Assembly (NCBI GenBank): GCA_051453625.1
Contig: JBOZIK010000001.1
Coordinates: 60,932,076-60,971,918 of the forward strand
Reading direction: 5' to 3'
DNA: 39,843 nucleotides
DNA from: Welwitschia mirabilis
Taxonomy: Eukaryota; Gnetophyta; Gnetopsida; Welwitschiales
A program made the position numbers and the translations under genes. The notes beneath the pieces are model-generated. The model was not told the DNA's origin and searched no databases. It was given only the letters and a program-made list of their open reading frames with translations. Of the stretch, positions 21,001-30,864 are shown in pieces (within the stretch, counting starts at the first letter, position 1; every line of letters starts with the position of its first letter).

Positions 21001-21290
21001 TGCTAAGGGGTATATATGTTAACTATCCATCAATTTTTAATGCTAAAAATTTGATGCCATCTAGATTTCTCAATTATTTCTATCTTAATATTTTTTTTTA
21101 AATAGGACGATAAAACCCCTATTGATCCTAAACTAGGGGTAGTATGAATTTTTCCTTTTTTTTAGTTTCTTAGAGATGAACTATGTCAATCTTATTATCT
21201 CTTATAAATCATGAAGTACCTAGATTTTAGAGAGTGCCTTGACTCCTCTAATATTCTAGTTTATAATCTTCATTTGAGATGCTTCATATT
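18090..21290 (-). pseudogene. LINE-2 ORF2 (endonuclease, reverse transcriptase, zf-RVT), broken
   Basis: On the minus strand the endonuclease begins near 21270 with IINxNIRGVKAL (canonical IxxWNxRGL, where the Trp codon is now TAG). The RT is visible as CILKLDIKKAYGNMS near 19675, then KGFSKTFV. The catalytic box region near 19370 reads NFLCNHFLDNTVIFSKVDIR, where FADDT has become FLDNT. Next comes IRAIKQGLDNFGQELD. The zf-RVT region near 18340-18120 reads KNKISIAKGL and then LKDIKHIFxNCPMVKEV. Domain order and spacing match LINE-1. No frame longer than about 60 codons survives, and function is lost. Confidence 0.85.
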
Positions 21291-21681
21291 AGCTTCATTA
21301 ATATTCAAGAGGGTCGTATGTCATTCATTAGTTATGTTTTTTATATATATATATATATTTCTTTTTTGCTTTAGAGCCTTTTATAAGTCTACCTACTTTT
21401 CCACCCTAATTCTTTTCTTACTTACAAAAATAACTATTTCTTCAAAGTTGCCCTTACCCTCTTCAATTTTAGAATTTAAGACCAAATAATCTTAGCCACT
21501 AGAGGATAGAAACTTAAACCTATTTGGTTTTTTAAGATTCTTTTTATTTAGTTTTCTTGGAATGATCTTTTTCATTGGGCCCTTCACTTTGCTAGGTTTG
21601 TAGAGTGAATTGGCTCTGGGTCTTCCTCTCCATCTACTTTTGACTGATTCTGATCCTTCTCTCCTCTACTCATTGCTATAG
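21291..21681 (-). pseudogene. LINE-2 ORF1, C-terminal part
   Basis: The minus strand reads ESVKSRWRGRPRANSLYKPS, then PMKKIIPRKLNKKNLKK and IEEGKGNFEEIV. This is the basic, RGRPR-containing linker common at the end of plant LINE ORF1. It stops abruptly at 21681 where the Athila-type LTR begins; the rest of ORF1 is found at 29751-30640. Confidence 0.75.
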
Positions 21682-22295
21682 TATTAACATGTAACAATTG
21701 ACATCCTAATCAAGTTATTTGACTAATTTATCTTAATGGAAGATATTAATACAACTGATTTATCATAAGAACATGTTTTTTTATTGATTTTCCATAATAA
21801 TCATGAACTTATCATTTGTCCATGACATTTTTAAGATATATATCGCACTTTGAAAGACATGTTTAAAACTGATGATAATCTAGCTTAAAATGTCAGCATC
21901 ACCAATCAAGTTACCTATTGCCATTGGTCCTTCCATGAAAAATGCTTTCAAACTTACATTCCTCTTGAGAAATTGAATCAATGCAATTATGGGATTGATC
22001 ATATTCCACATTTAAAGTAACTTGCATTTTTGATGACATGTGATGATGATGACAATGACACATAGCAGCGATATATGACATTATTGAGTGGGATGATGGT
22101 GGATACACATGACAATAATAATAGTTAGCAGAAGTAGTAGCATTTAAAAGCCAAGTTTTGGCCTCATCATCATGATCTATACCTAATGAAAGATCTCAAA
22201 TGGTCTACTTAATGGTACAGGCCATAATTATGTAATTGCACACTTAACAATAGAAGACAAAAACTTGTAACCACCCTGCATCTCCCATGCTTTCC

Positions 22296-22304
22296 TATAA
22301 AAGG
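22296..22304 (+). promoter_or_regulatory. TATA box of LTR-A
   Basis: TATAAAAGG, kept at the equivalent place in LTR-B (29007-29015) and LTR-C (36859-36867), marks the U3/R promoter of this family. Confidence 0.8.
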
Positions 22305-22757
22305 TCCTTGAGCCTATCATCATAACATCCTTTATTTTGGCAAAAAAAGAATCTTGAAGCATCAAGTCATAATGGCCTTCTAACCACTTCTTTGAGGGGC
22401 GATCTTGCTTTCAAGAATAGCTTGAGAAGTCCTTTCAGCTTTCTTTTATCTCTGATGTAATGTACCTTCTTTTGATTTAATACTTAATAGTTGTTTTTCT
22501 GTAATTACTAGTTATGAATCACTTTGTATTAGAAATGATTAAGAACAACCTGACTATCAAGTTCTATTATCATTTGAGTGAATTTTATAATTACTTAGTC
22601 TAGGTCTTATGAATTTCATGAATCTTGAGTACTTAGAGTTCCTACTTTTCATCTTTGTTTTAAGGCTGTAAAGGATCAAGTGATAATTGAGTTCACCAAT
22701 CCTCATATAGTGAATGAGATTATGTCACTATGACCTGAGCCATCATACTTGTGTACT

Positions 22758-23082
22758 ATATGTGGTGTTGGGGGGTCAGTCTGCCATCTGTCGCCGGATT
22801 GCATGCCATATTCCCTACGCGTCCCCTATCCTCACCATTTACGCTGACAGAGCGAGTACTGAAAGCGACAGAGCTAGTACTGACGATAACCATAGAACTA
22901 TAACCAAATTGTTGTATACATATTTTTAAGAGGCAATTATCTAAAATTCTAAAGTTGCATCTGAATGAAAAAAAATCCAAGCTTGGTGTACACCACTGGT
23001 GTGGAAGGAAATGATGTGGTATCGGTCAACCTTTCTAGTCAATTTCTCTTCATCAAACTGGATCTTTCACATTCGGGACATC
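22758..23082. mobile_element. Unidentified 325-bp insertion inside LTR-A
   Basis: LTR-B and LTR-C run straight through this point, while LTR-A carries 325 extra bases. Exact 5-bp copies GTACT flank it (22753-22757 and 23083-23087), suggesting transposition. The insert is less AT-rich than its surroundings and holds an imperfect 17-bp repeat (22846-22862 and 22867-22883, one difference). Its ends do not show TG/CA or clear inverted repeats. It has no recognised protein, and the 71-codon frame 22714-22929 begins in LTR sequence. It could be a SINE, a MITE or a captured fragment. Confidence 0.7.
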
Positions 23083-23367
23083 GTACTTTGAAGTGTATTT
23101 CAGAATAGTGTAATATATGATCGAGTGAGGAATTGCAGAAGGATAAGTTAGATGAAAACTTGAACCTTTCTTGCTTTCCACTTCATCAAACAAGATTTTA
23201 AAATCAAAATTCTTAACTCCCTCTTTTTCCTTTGTTTTCTTTATAACTTGAAATTAAGCAAGAGTTTGTATAAATTCTAGTTAACTTATCCTAGCTATCC
23301 CTATGAAAAACATGCTACTAAGTGTCAACTCAGTTAAATATGGTTCATTATATAAAATGGATAGATT

Positions 23368-23388
23368 TTATTGCTGTTGTTAGGGATA
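23368..23388 (+). promoter_or_regulatory. Primer-binding site, Asp-tRNA type (degenerate)
   Basis: TTATTGCTGTTGTTAGGGAT compares with the Athila-type primer site TGGCGCCGTTGCCGGGGA, complementary to Asp tRNA (family knowledge). The equivalent site in the third copy, 37577-37594, is closer to consensus (TGGTGTCGTTGCTGGGAA). Most differences are C/T or G/A transitions. Confidence 0.75.
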
Positions 23389-23938
23389 ATAGCATGATAG
23401 CTACTCAAAAAGAGCATGAACTTTTCTTTCTTGTAAGATTTTTAGTTAGTTTTTGTTTTTCTAATGATTGGTATTAGTCCACTTCAGTGATACCTGAACT
23501 GGTCTAGTTTTTCTTTCTTTTGCTTTGTGTGTTGATTCCTTAGTTTTAATAACAATGGTTAATACTGATCATTTCCAATGATACCCGAACTAGTCTAGTT
23601 TTAAATTTTCTTTAGGTTTTACTCTAACCTAGTTTGTGTTGCAAGTCTAGCAATATGTTTGTAGGGTTGTAATAGGAGAAAAAACTAAAAACTAAACTCA
23701 TTTAATTTGCATGCTTTTTGTGTTTTAAATTTCATTTTTAATTTTTTATGTGAGTTCGCTATGATATATACAAAAAACACTAAAAACTTTACAATTTAAT
23801 TTCTATTAAATTTGGTTATAAGTACTACCATTTTTCATTTCTGCTATGTTGGTTTATAGTCCTATAACATTAAATGCTTTGTAATAATGGTGCGAACCAT
23901 TCTTTTTTTTTGTATAAGTAAAATAGACACCTAAACTA

Positions 23939-25650
23939 ATGTTTCCACCTTCCCTTACTAGTGCCACTAGCCTTTCTGATCCACATACTCTAAGATTTTT
24001 TTTAAAGAATTTGGGAAAATCCAAAAAACTTTCTATTATTTAGGCTCTGTAAAAAAAATTCTAGCATCTATTTGAAATCCATCTAAACCTTACATGTTTC
24101 AGATTCCTAATGAATCAAGAAGATTAATCAAGAATCCCTTGAAAAATATAGATCCCTTTTCTAAATAGAAAAATACATAGCAAAACTAATCCCATAATGA
24201 CACCCAAAGGGAATAGCCTCTTCCTCTCAAGAAAACCTAATAAAAATCAATAAAATTCTTCATCCAAATAACAAAATTTAATTCCTGATCTTTTTTTAAT
24301 GAACTATATCAAATTAGGATATAATAGACCAAGTAATTGCCTACTATCTTACCCAAGAAGTAGTCAAAACCTAAGCTAATGTAGCTAATAACTAATCTAA
24401 GTAAACTCTTGGTGATTACCTTCAATCACAATACTTAGGAAAACCTTCATATATAGTGCAACCTTTCATAAACTAATGGTTAGAATTCAAGCTATCTATC
24501 ATTTAACTTTTGCCTCACTTTTATGATTTAGAATCTAAGGACCTATACTTGCATCTTAAAGAATTTAAATTTATCTTATCAATAGTTCCCTAATATTCAA
24601 ACACATTTAACACTCTTAAGCTTATCATTTTCCCTTTTTCCTTAAAGGAGAATGTGAAATCATGGCTCCATACCCTCGAGTCCTTGTCTATTAAAACATG
24701 ATTCAACCTAAACAAGGCTTTCATATCAAAATTTTTTCCTAGACATAAGACAAATGACTTAAGAAAAGAAATAATGAACTATCAGAAAAATACCATGAGA
24801 CCTTTTTCCAAGCCTTAGAAAGGTTCAAGAACTTGCTACAAAAATGCCCCAACATAGATTTAAGCCAAGGATGAAAATTAGTTTCTTTTATGATGGTTGA
24901 CCACAAATAATAGGTAATTAGTGGAAATGACAAGTAGGGGTAGTTTCTTTAGTATGCCTTTAGACGAAGTTGGGAACTACCTTAAAACAATGGATAAGAA
25001 CTCCAAAAGTTGAGAAAATACTAGTGTTCCTTTTGAATCTAATTATTTTATTAGATCCACAAGTGTGTTTACAGTACCCAAAAAGTTTGAGATTAATAAT
25101 GGGATAAATGAATTAGTAAGAAGAGTAAAATATTTAACCATATCAATCTCACTTTCACCTTTGGTTATAAAACCTAAATGCCTAATTTTCCACATGGATA
25201 CCTATAGAACAGCTAAGTGTCCATCCATTTCATTATTTTAGAACACAATAAATGAGTAAGTTAATCCATAAGACATTAGTGGCAAAATAAAACAATAACC
25301 CATACCCAAACACTTACCACTTTGGGTGGAGGAATCATCTTAGCTTTTCTTAAAAGCAGGATAACTCTGTTAATTAATTAAGAAACCTATTTCTCTCATC
25401 ATCCTCCCATCCATTTCCATCAAATTATCAAAAACCATCTTCATATATTCCATTTAAGAAATAAGTAAATAAATTATGGAAACTCAAGTCTAAATCAAAC
25501 ATGACCATGAAACACTTCTTAAGACAACATTCCTCCTCATTAAACAAACTCGAACAAATCATCCAAACCATCTTACAAGTTCTTTAGTAAGTCTAAAAAT
25601 CTCAAACATATATTCTCTCTACCATAAATTAAAGAGATTTAGGAAAACTC
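23939..25650 (+). pseudogene. Athila-type gag, broken
   Basis: The ATG at 23939 starts MFPPSLTSAT in the position of the Athila gag start. The core lies at 24520-24800: ESKDLYLHLKEFKFI, then FPFSLKENVKSWLHTLES at about 24628-24683, AFISKFFPRHKTNDLRKEI and FERFKNLLQKCPN-like residues in shifted frames. These match the retrotransposon gag motif (LRxFPFSLxxxAxxWL and KFFPxxxTxxLRxEI) of plant Ty3/gypsy elements. Stops and frameshifts are frequent. Gag would form the particle; this copy cannot. Confidence 0.85.
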
Positions 25651-25987
25651 TTTATGATTTCTAAGCCAAATCCAAAATGAGTTAGGTTTATAGAAGAAGG
25701 AACGAGCTAGTTAGAAGAAACTAAAGCTATTCACTTTTGAAGTGGCATAGAGATTAACTAAGAAATAAAACAAAGGTAATCTAAATAAGTAGGAAAAGAA
25801 AAGGTAAAGAACATAAAATCACCCACAACTTTTTACAAAGAACCTTTACCTTTTCCACAAACTTTGGATGAAGAAATATTAAAGGACTTAGAAAAACCTT
25901 TTCCCAATTACAAAGAGCCTTTATTATTTCCCAAAGACATAGGAAGGAGAACATAGAAAAACAATAACTAGAGGTCTTAGAACTTCT

Positions 25988-26026
25988 NNNNNNNNNNATA
26001 ATGACTTTTTTTTTTTTTTTTTTTTT
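25988..26026. other. 10-N gap followed by a 21-base T run
   Basis: Ten N (25988-25997) precede a run of 21 T at 26006-26026. The homopolymer probably caused the assembly break. The T run lies between gag and protease and has no obvious function. Confidence 0.8.
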
Positions 26027-26041
26027 GAAGAATTAAAAAAG

Positions 26042-26603
26042 ATGCCCTCTTACACAAAGCTCCTTAAGGATATGTACACAACAAAGAGATGCATGAACAT
26101 AAAGAATAAAGCCTTTTTAGCTCAACAGATTAGTGCAATCATACAAATTCAATTTCTACCTAAGGATCTTGATTGCCTAATGATAGCCATTACAATTGGA
26201 GATAAAAACATTAAGCAAGCCTTATTAGACCTTTGATAAAGCATTAACATTCTATCCTATTATGTATATAAGGACCGTGGCTCAAATAATCTTAAATGTA
26301 CTAAAATCTAATTTCAATTAGCTAATAACTCTATGAAGTTACCACTAGGAATAGTTAAGATGTGATAGTTCAAGTAGATAACTACTATTTCCCTATAGAC
26401 TAATTGTTCTACAAATGGATACAACAAAACGCAACTCGATACTAATAATTCTAGGAAGACCTTTCCTTGTGACATCCAATGTTCTTATTACTTTTATAAA
26501 TGATCAAATGAAAATATCATTTAATAACATGACTTTAAACTTAAATATTTTTAACATAATGAAATCACTAGATGATCTTGAAGAGGTTAATAGTGTTAAT
26601 TAA
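26042..26603 (+). pseudogene. Athila-type aspartic protease region, broken
   Basis: The first frame, 26042-26236, begins MPSYTKLLKDMYTTKR and contains FLPKDLDCLMIAITIGDKNI and KQALLDL, which matches the Athila protease N-terminal region. The catalytic D-L-G-A-S motif reads LLDL then a stop at 26234, so only the Asp remains. The second frame, 26415-26603, contains LIILGRPFLVTSNVLI, the ILGRPFLAT flap region, and ends IMKSLDDLEEV. In an intact element the protease matures the Gag-Pol polyprotein. The stop between the two halves kills it. Confidence 0.88.
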
Positions 26604-28212
26604 ATTCATGACTTTAAATGTTCTTCTAATGAGCTAAATATTTCTCATTCTATGCCATTACTTGAATTTCTCTTTTCTAATTTTGAGTCTAATAGTGATA
26701 TTGCTTTTGAGTCTTCTAAAACTCCTAAAAAAGTCATCCTATAAAAGACCAAGATTTGCCCAAGGATGATTTTCTCATGAACGACCCGTAGTATTATCAC
26801 TCATTTTATCATTTTTTAAGCCTCCCATACATCTAATCCATTTTCAAACCACCTTGTTAAGCCCACAAACCTTCCACCCTGGCTAGTTACTTATGAATTT
26901 TTAAGACTTATTGACCCAGGTTAATGGCCTTAAACAAAAATTAGTAACAAGTGATCTCATTATCACCAAAGTAATGGTTATGATTAAGTATACTTACAGG
27001 TTTTTAAGAAAAAGTTATTCTTCTTTCAAGTTTGATTATTCAAAGAACATTTGCTTAAGGTATTTAATTTTGGTAAATCATGACGCAAAAGCTGGAATCT
27101 ATCCTCATAACATGTTCCTTTTTTTAAGAGATTTTGATGGAGACAAGATAGTTTTTTGATTAGGCTAATGAACCAATAGCCCCTCTAATGTGCATAAAAA
27201 ATGACTATGATAAAAAGAACAAAAGAAAAATAATATATCTTCTCCAAATGAGCATCTCATTAATCACTTAATTAGGTTTAGCTAACTACATCAAGGTTAT
27301 TAACACTCACTAGTAACGTAGTCTCACAATCTAATTATAACATAATGAATTGCCTCAGTGCTATAAACACTCACTGGTAATGCAGTGTTGATTTCTTCAC
27401 ATAAATAACATGCTTAACTCTATTAGAAAATAATTTTGTAACACGGATCCTCAATCTAATTTAAAGGCTTAAAACAAAGGACATATATGTTAATAGAAAT
27501 GGAAAATAAAGGAAAGAAAGAGATGGGAATTAGAGGCCTTTTGTGATCTGTTGTCTTTTAACTTTCATACTTAAGATTCCTTATTATTTCTTAAATCCTT
27601 ATAAGTCATGCAGTTGAGACTACACTTAGTTGATATCAAAATCCACTAAAAAATATGAAAATAGAATAAGAACCACTGACTTAGTTAGGTTAGCTCATTT
27701 ATTCATCAATTTTATTGTTAAATCCTTTGATACATTTTCATTTTTCATCTCTATCTCCCATTTCACTTCATCCCATTTTCATGAGAAATAACTTCATAAG
27801 GCATAAATTATTTTTATGGATCAACTTTCCACTTAGCATTTAAGAAATGGTTGTTTCACATTAATTAATTTTTTGATTTCATATCTTAGTTGCATTGCTT
27901 TTTGTTTTTTTAATAAAAGGACTCATCAAAATCTTTCTAAGATTATGTTTAAATGCTTTAAATATTTTCTATCATAAAACTTTAAGGACAAAGTTCAATT
28001 TTGGTTAGGGAATATAGTATCCATTTTTCACATCATTTTTTACCAAATTTTTAATTTTGATGCTTAAATTCAGAAAATCGATCATAATTTTTATTTTTCA
28101 ATTTTATATCAGTTTCACACTTAAGCGTTTTGTCTTAGATAATTTTTTCATGGTTAATCACTTTGTTATCAACTTGTTACTAAGAGTTAAGAACAAGTCT
28201 GACTTAAAGGCA
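26604..28212 (+). other. Athila-type internal remnant without pol
   Basis: No RT, RNase H or integrase motif in any frame. Two related short segments, CACTCACTAGTAACGTAGT (27304-27322) and CACTCACTGGTAATGCAGT (27368-27386), lie 64 bases apart. The tract before LTR-B (GACTTAAAGGCA) is a poor polypurine tract. The open frame 26911-27159 is not recognised. Confidence 0.6.
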
Positions 28213-28304
28213 TGTTAACATGTAAAAATTAACATCCTAATCAAGTTATCTGACTTATTTATCTTAATGGAAGACATTAATATAATGGATTTATATAAAA
28301 ACAA

Positions 28305-28554
28305 GTCTTCTATGATTTTTCATAATAACCATGAACTTATCATTAGTCCATGACATTTTTAGGATAAATATCACACTTTNNNNNNNNNNNNNNNNNNNNN
28401 NNNNNNNNNNNNNNNNNNNNNNNNNNNNNNNNNNNNNNNNNNNNNNNNNNNNNNNNNNNNNNNNNNNNNNNNNNNNNNNGTCTTCTATGATTTTTCATAA
28501 TAACCATGAACTTATCATTAGCCCATGACATTTTTAGGATAAATATCACACTTT
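28305..28554 (+). repeat. 75-bp duplication on both sides of the 28380-28479 gap
   Basis: 28305-28379 and 28480-28554 differ at one base (T against C in CATTAGtCCATGAC). The copies abut the N run exactly on both sides. LTR-A has this segment once. This looks like two contig ends that overlap but were not merged, though a true tandem duplication is possible. Confidence 0.85.
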
Positions 28555-29006
28555 AAATGACATGCTTAAAACTAACAATAATCTAGCTTAAGACACCAGC
28601 GACGTTGCCTAGGTCACCTGGCATCACCAGTTCTTTTCAATAGAATGCTTTCGATCTCATGTTCTTGATTTGTCATGAGAAATTGAATTAAATGCAGTTA
28701 TGCGCTTGATCATATTTCACATCATAAGTAACGTGCATTTTTGATGAAATGTGGTAGTGATCACGATGACACAAAATAGTGACATGTGGCGTTATTGAAT
28801 AGGATGATGATGGAGACACATGGTGATGACAGTGGTTAGCAGAAGTAATAGCATTAAGAAGCCAAGTGTTGATCTCATCATGATGTTTTCTACTTAATGA
28901 AAGATGACAAATGCTCTACCTAATACTACATGCCATAATCACGTAACAACTCACCTAGCGTTATAATCCAAAGGCTTCTAACTACTCGCAATCCCCCATG
29001 CTTACC

Positions 29007-29015
29007 TATAAAAGG
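29007..29015 (+). promoter_or_regulatory. TATA box of LTR-B
   Basis: TATAAAAGG at the position conserved in LTR-A and LTR-C. Confidence 0.75.
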
Positions 29016-29750
29016 GCCTTAAGCCTGCCATTGTAACATCATTTATTTTAGAAAAGAAAAGAACCTTGAAGTGTTAAGCTACAATGGCCTTCTAAGTGCT
29101 TCTTTAAGGAGTGAGCTTGCTTTTAAAGACATATTGAGGATTCCTTTTAACTTTTTTTTTAATCTTTGATGTAATATGTCTTTCTTTGATTTAATGCTTA
29201 AGAGTTATTTTCTTTTGATTGCTAAACACAAATCACTTTGTAGTAGGCATGCTTAAGAATAATTTAACTATCAAGTTCTATTTTTATTTAAGTGAATTCT
29301 ATAATGACTTAATCTAAGTATTTTTAATTTCATGGATCTTAAGTACTAGGGTCCTTACTTTTCATTTTTACTTTAAGGCTGTGAAGGATCAAGTGGCAAT
29401 TGAGTTCACCAATCCTCATATGATGAATGAGATTATGTCATCATGACCTAAACCATCATACTTGATAGTTTGAAATGTGTTTTAGAATAGTGTAATATAT
29501 GATTAAGTGAGGAATTGCAGAAGGACAAGTCAAGCAAAAACTTGGAGCTTTCTTGCTTGCCACTTTAATGAATGAAGTTTTAAACCAAAATTCACAACTT
29601 CGTATTTTTTTTTTCCTTTCCTTTATAACATGCAATTAAGCAAGAGTCTGTTTAAATTTTGATTAACCTATCCTACTTATCCCTATGGAAAGAATAATAC
29701 TGAGTATTAACTCAGTTAAATTCAGTTCATTATACAAAATGAACATGTAG

Positions 29751-30640
29751 TTGTTCCTTCTTATCATTTAACTAGTATTTTAGTTTTTCTCCTTCTTTTA
29801 ACTACTTTGAAATCTTTCTCAACCTAGTTTCTAAACATGTAAATGTCCCTTAAATGTCCAAGCTTATCAAACATAGCATAGGATTCTACTAGGCATGATA
29901 TTATCATATGCCCCTTTTCTCTACACTTTTGTAGGCATGGTTCCTTAACTTAGGTTAAAAGTAAAGAGTATGTTCTAGGTAGGTATAAAAGCTAAAGGAT
30001 ATGGGTAGATTTTCATATTCAACTTCTACCATATTAGTTCCATATTTATGTAAAATCGCAAAGATTCTAAGCTATATAATGAGTTTAATATTAATCCACA
30101 CATATAATCTTATCAAAACCATTTGATTTCCACTTAAAGTTATGGGGTTCAATCTGAATAGATATTCAAATTATGAAGCTAGATCCATGATGAAGGATTG
30201 ATTCCAAAGAGATAGACTTATCTCTTTTAGTCTAACCTAGATTGATAACTTGGAAAATGTTGTCTATGTCTTCTCTTAGTTTTCATTAAGTCAGTGCTAA
30301 CCTGTGTGATCCAAAGAGCCATGGTCCCCTAACCATGACATTATCAAAATATTTTCATAACTAAACTTGGAAAGAAATAGTGCTTGAGAAAGAACTACTA
30401 TTTGCACTTCACTAATGCTAGTCCATCGAATAACTACCCACTGCTTGATGGCTTATATGCTCGAAGAAGGTTCCAAAGAAATAAAGTAGCTAATAAGATT
30501 ATACTTAGCTTTTCTTTCATATCAAAAAAAAAATGCTCTAATGTAGCCCTACTATTAAAATGCTCATTTTTCTAAAAGAACTTCATGGCGTGAAAGTCCA
30601 TGAGCCCTTGAATAGTAAGGGAAGGAATCCTACACCAGTA
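29751..30640 (-). pseudogene. LINE-2 ORF1, N-terminal part (DUF4283 and zinc knuckles)
   Basis: The minus strand near 30335-30280 reads KYFDNVMVRGPWLFGSHRLA, the core of DUF4283 as found in plant LINE ORF1. FIIWISIQIEP and NGFDKIICVD follow. Near 30045-29960 is VEVEYENLPISFSFYTYLEH, which matches the knuckle lead-in with both early Cys lost. A second knuckle reads CLQKCREKGHMIISC near 29935-29890 and keeps its Cys-Cys-His-Cys set. Frame changes and stops are many. Its continuation on the far side of the Athila-type element is 21291-21681. Confidence 0.8.
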
Positions 30641-30852
30641 CCTTGTAAAATCCACTTCATCCCCAAAGAGACAAACTTTGAATAACTAAAAAATAATAGG
30701 CAGGAGCATAGCCTTGTTCTTACACCGCAAAAAGAACCAATGGCCTCAATACCACAACCCCTAACCTATGCCTGTCAGAGCCTATAGGTTCTAAACCCTA
30801 AACCTAACCCTAGCCCTAACTTGCTTACTCCCTCATTCCTTCATATGCCCCT
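30641..30852 (-). other. LINE-2 5' UTR with telomere-like motif
   Basis: The plus strand at 30791-30820 contains CTAAACCCTAAACCTAACCC, a loose match to plant telomere repeat CCCTAAA. On the LINE strand it is a GGGTTTAG-rich leader, common in plant 5' UTRs (telo-box-like). The element's first bases at 30852 are AGGGGCATATGAAGG. No promoter was defined. Confidence 0.55.
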
Positions 30853-30864
30853 AAAAAATTACAA
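30853..30864. repeat. Right target-site duplication of LINE-2
   Basis: AAAAAATTACAA is identical to 17625-17636, 13.2 kb away, and directly adjoins the 5' end of the LINE. Confidence 0.82.

Larger units (their letters stand above)
21682..23363 (+). repeat. 5' LTR (LTR-A) of the Athila-type element
   Basis: Aligns along its length with LTR-B (28213-29745) and LTR-C (36184-37573). All share the start (TGTTAACATG, here TATTAACATG), the TATAAAAGG box and the tail CTCAGTTAAAT (A and B). A 325-bp stretch at 22758-23082 is absent from B and C, so it is a later insertion. Confidence 0.88.
21682..29745 (+). mobile_element. Ty3/gypsy Athila-type element lacking the polymerase region
   Basis: Two LTRs of one family (21682-23363 and 28213-29745) enclose an Asp-tRNA-type primer site, a gag and an aspartic protease. 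Flanking bases TATAG (21677-21681) and TGTAG (29746-29750) are a 5-bp target-site duplication with one change. The gag and protease patterns are those of the Athila/Tat branch (known family feature). Between the protease end (26603) and the 3' LTR there are only 1.6 kb without RT, RNase H or integrase motifs, where about 3 kb would be expected. The copy is therefore a deletion derivative or a non-autonomous member. Confidence 0.88.
28213..29745 (+). repeat. 3' LTR (LTR-B) of the Athila-type element
   Basis: Begins TGTTAACATG and ends GAACA, with TG/CA ends and TATAAAAGG at 29007-29015. It contains a 100-N gap (28380-28479) bounded by a near-identical 75-bp duplication. No primer site follows it, as expected for a 3' LTR. 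Confidence 0.88.
17637..30852 (-). mobile_element. Second LINE (LINE-2), minus strand, split by an Athila-type element
   Basis: The perfect 12-bp repeat AAAAAATTACAA flanks the interval at 17625-17636 and 30853-30864. On the minus strand the element starts AGGGGCATATG at 30852 and ends in an A-rich tail (GAAAAAATGAAAAAGG) at 17637. ORF1 pieces lie on both sides of the inserted element at 21682-29745: the DUF4283 part at 29751-30640 and the basic C-terminal part at 21300-21681. ORF2 follows at 18090-21290. Without the 8064-bp insert the LINE is 5152 bp, a normal full length. It is dead, with stops throughout. Confidence 0.88.

Noticed and set aside
22714-22929. 71-codon frame that looked like a small protein
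   Set aside because: It begins in LTR sequence and runs into the 325-bp insert; no start context, homology or domain.
28331-28549. Open frames across the 100-N gap in LTR-B
   Set aside because: Open only because N codons have no stops; they lie in non-coding LTR sequence.
30791-30820. Interstitial telomere array
   Set aside because: Only a few imperfect units, inside the 5' UTR of LINE-2 as shown by the flanking duplication.
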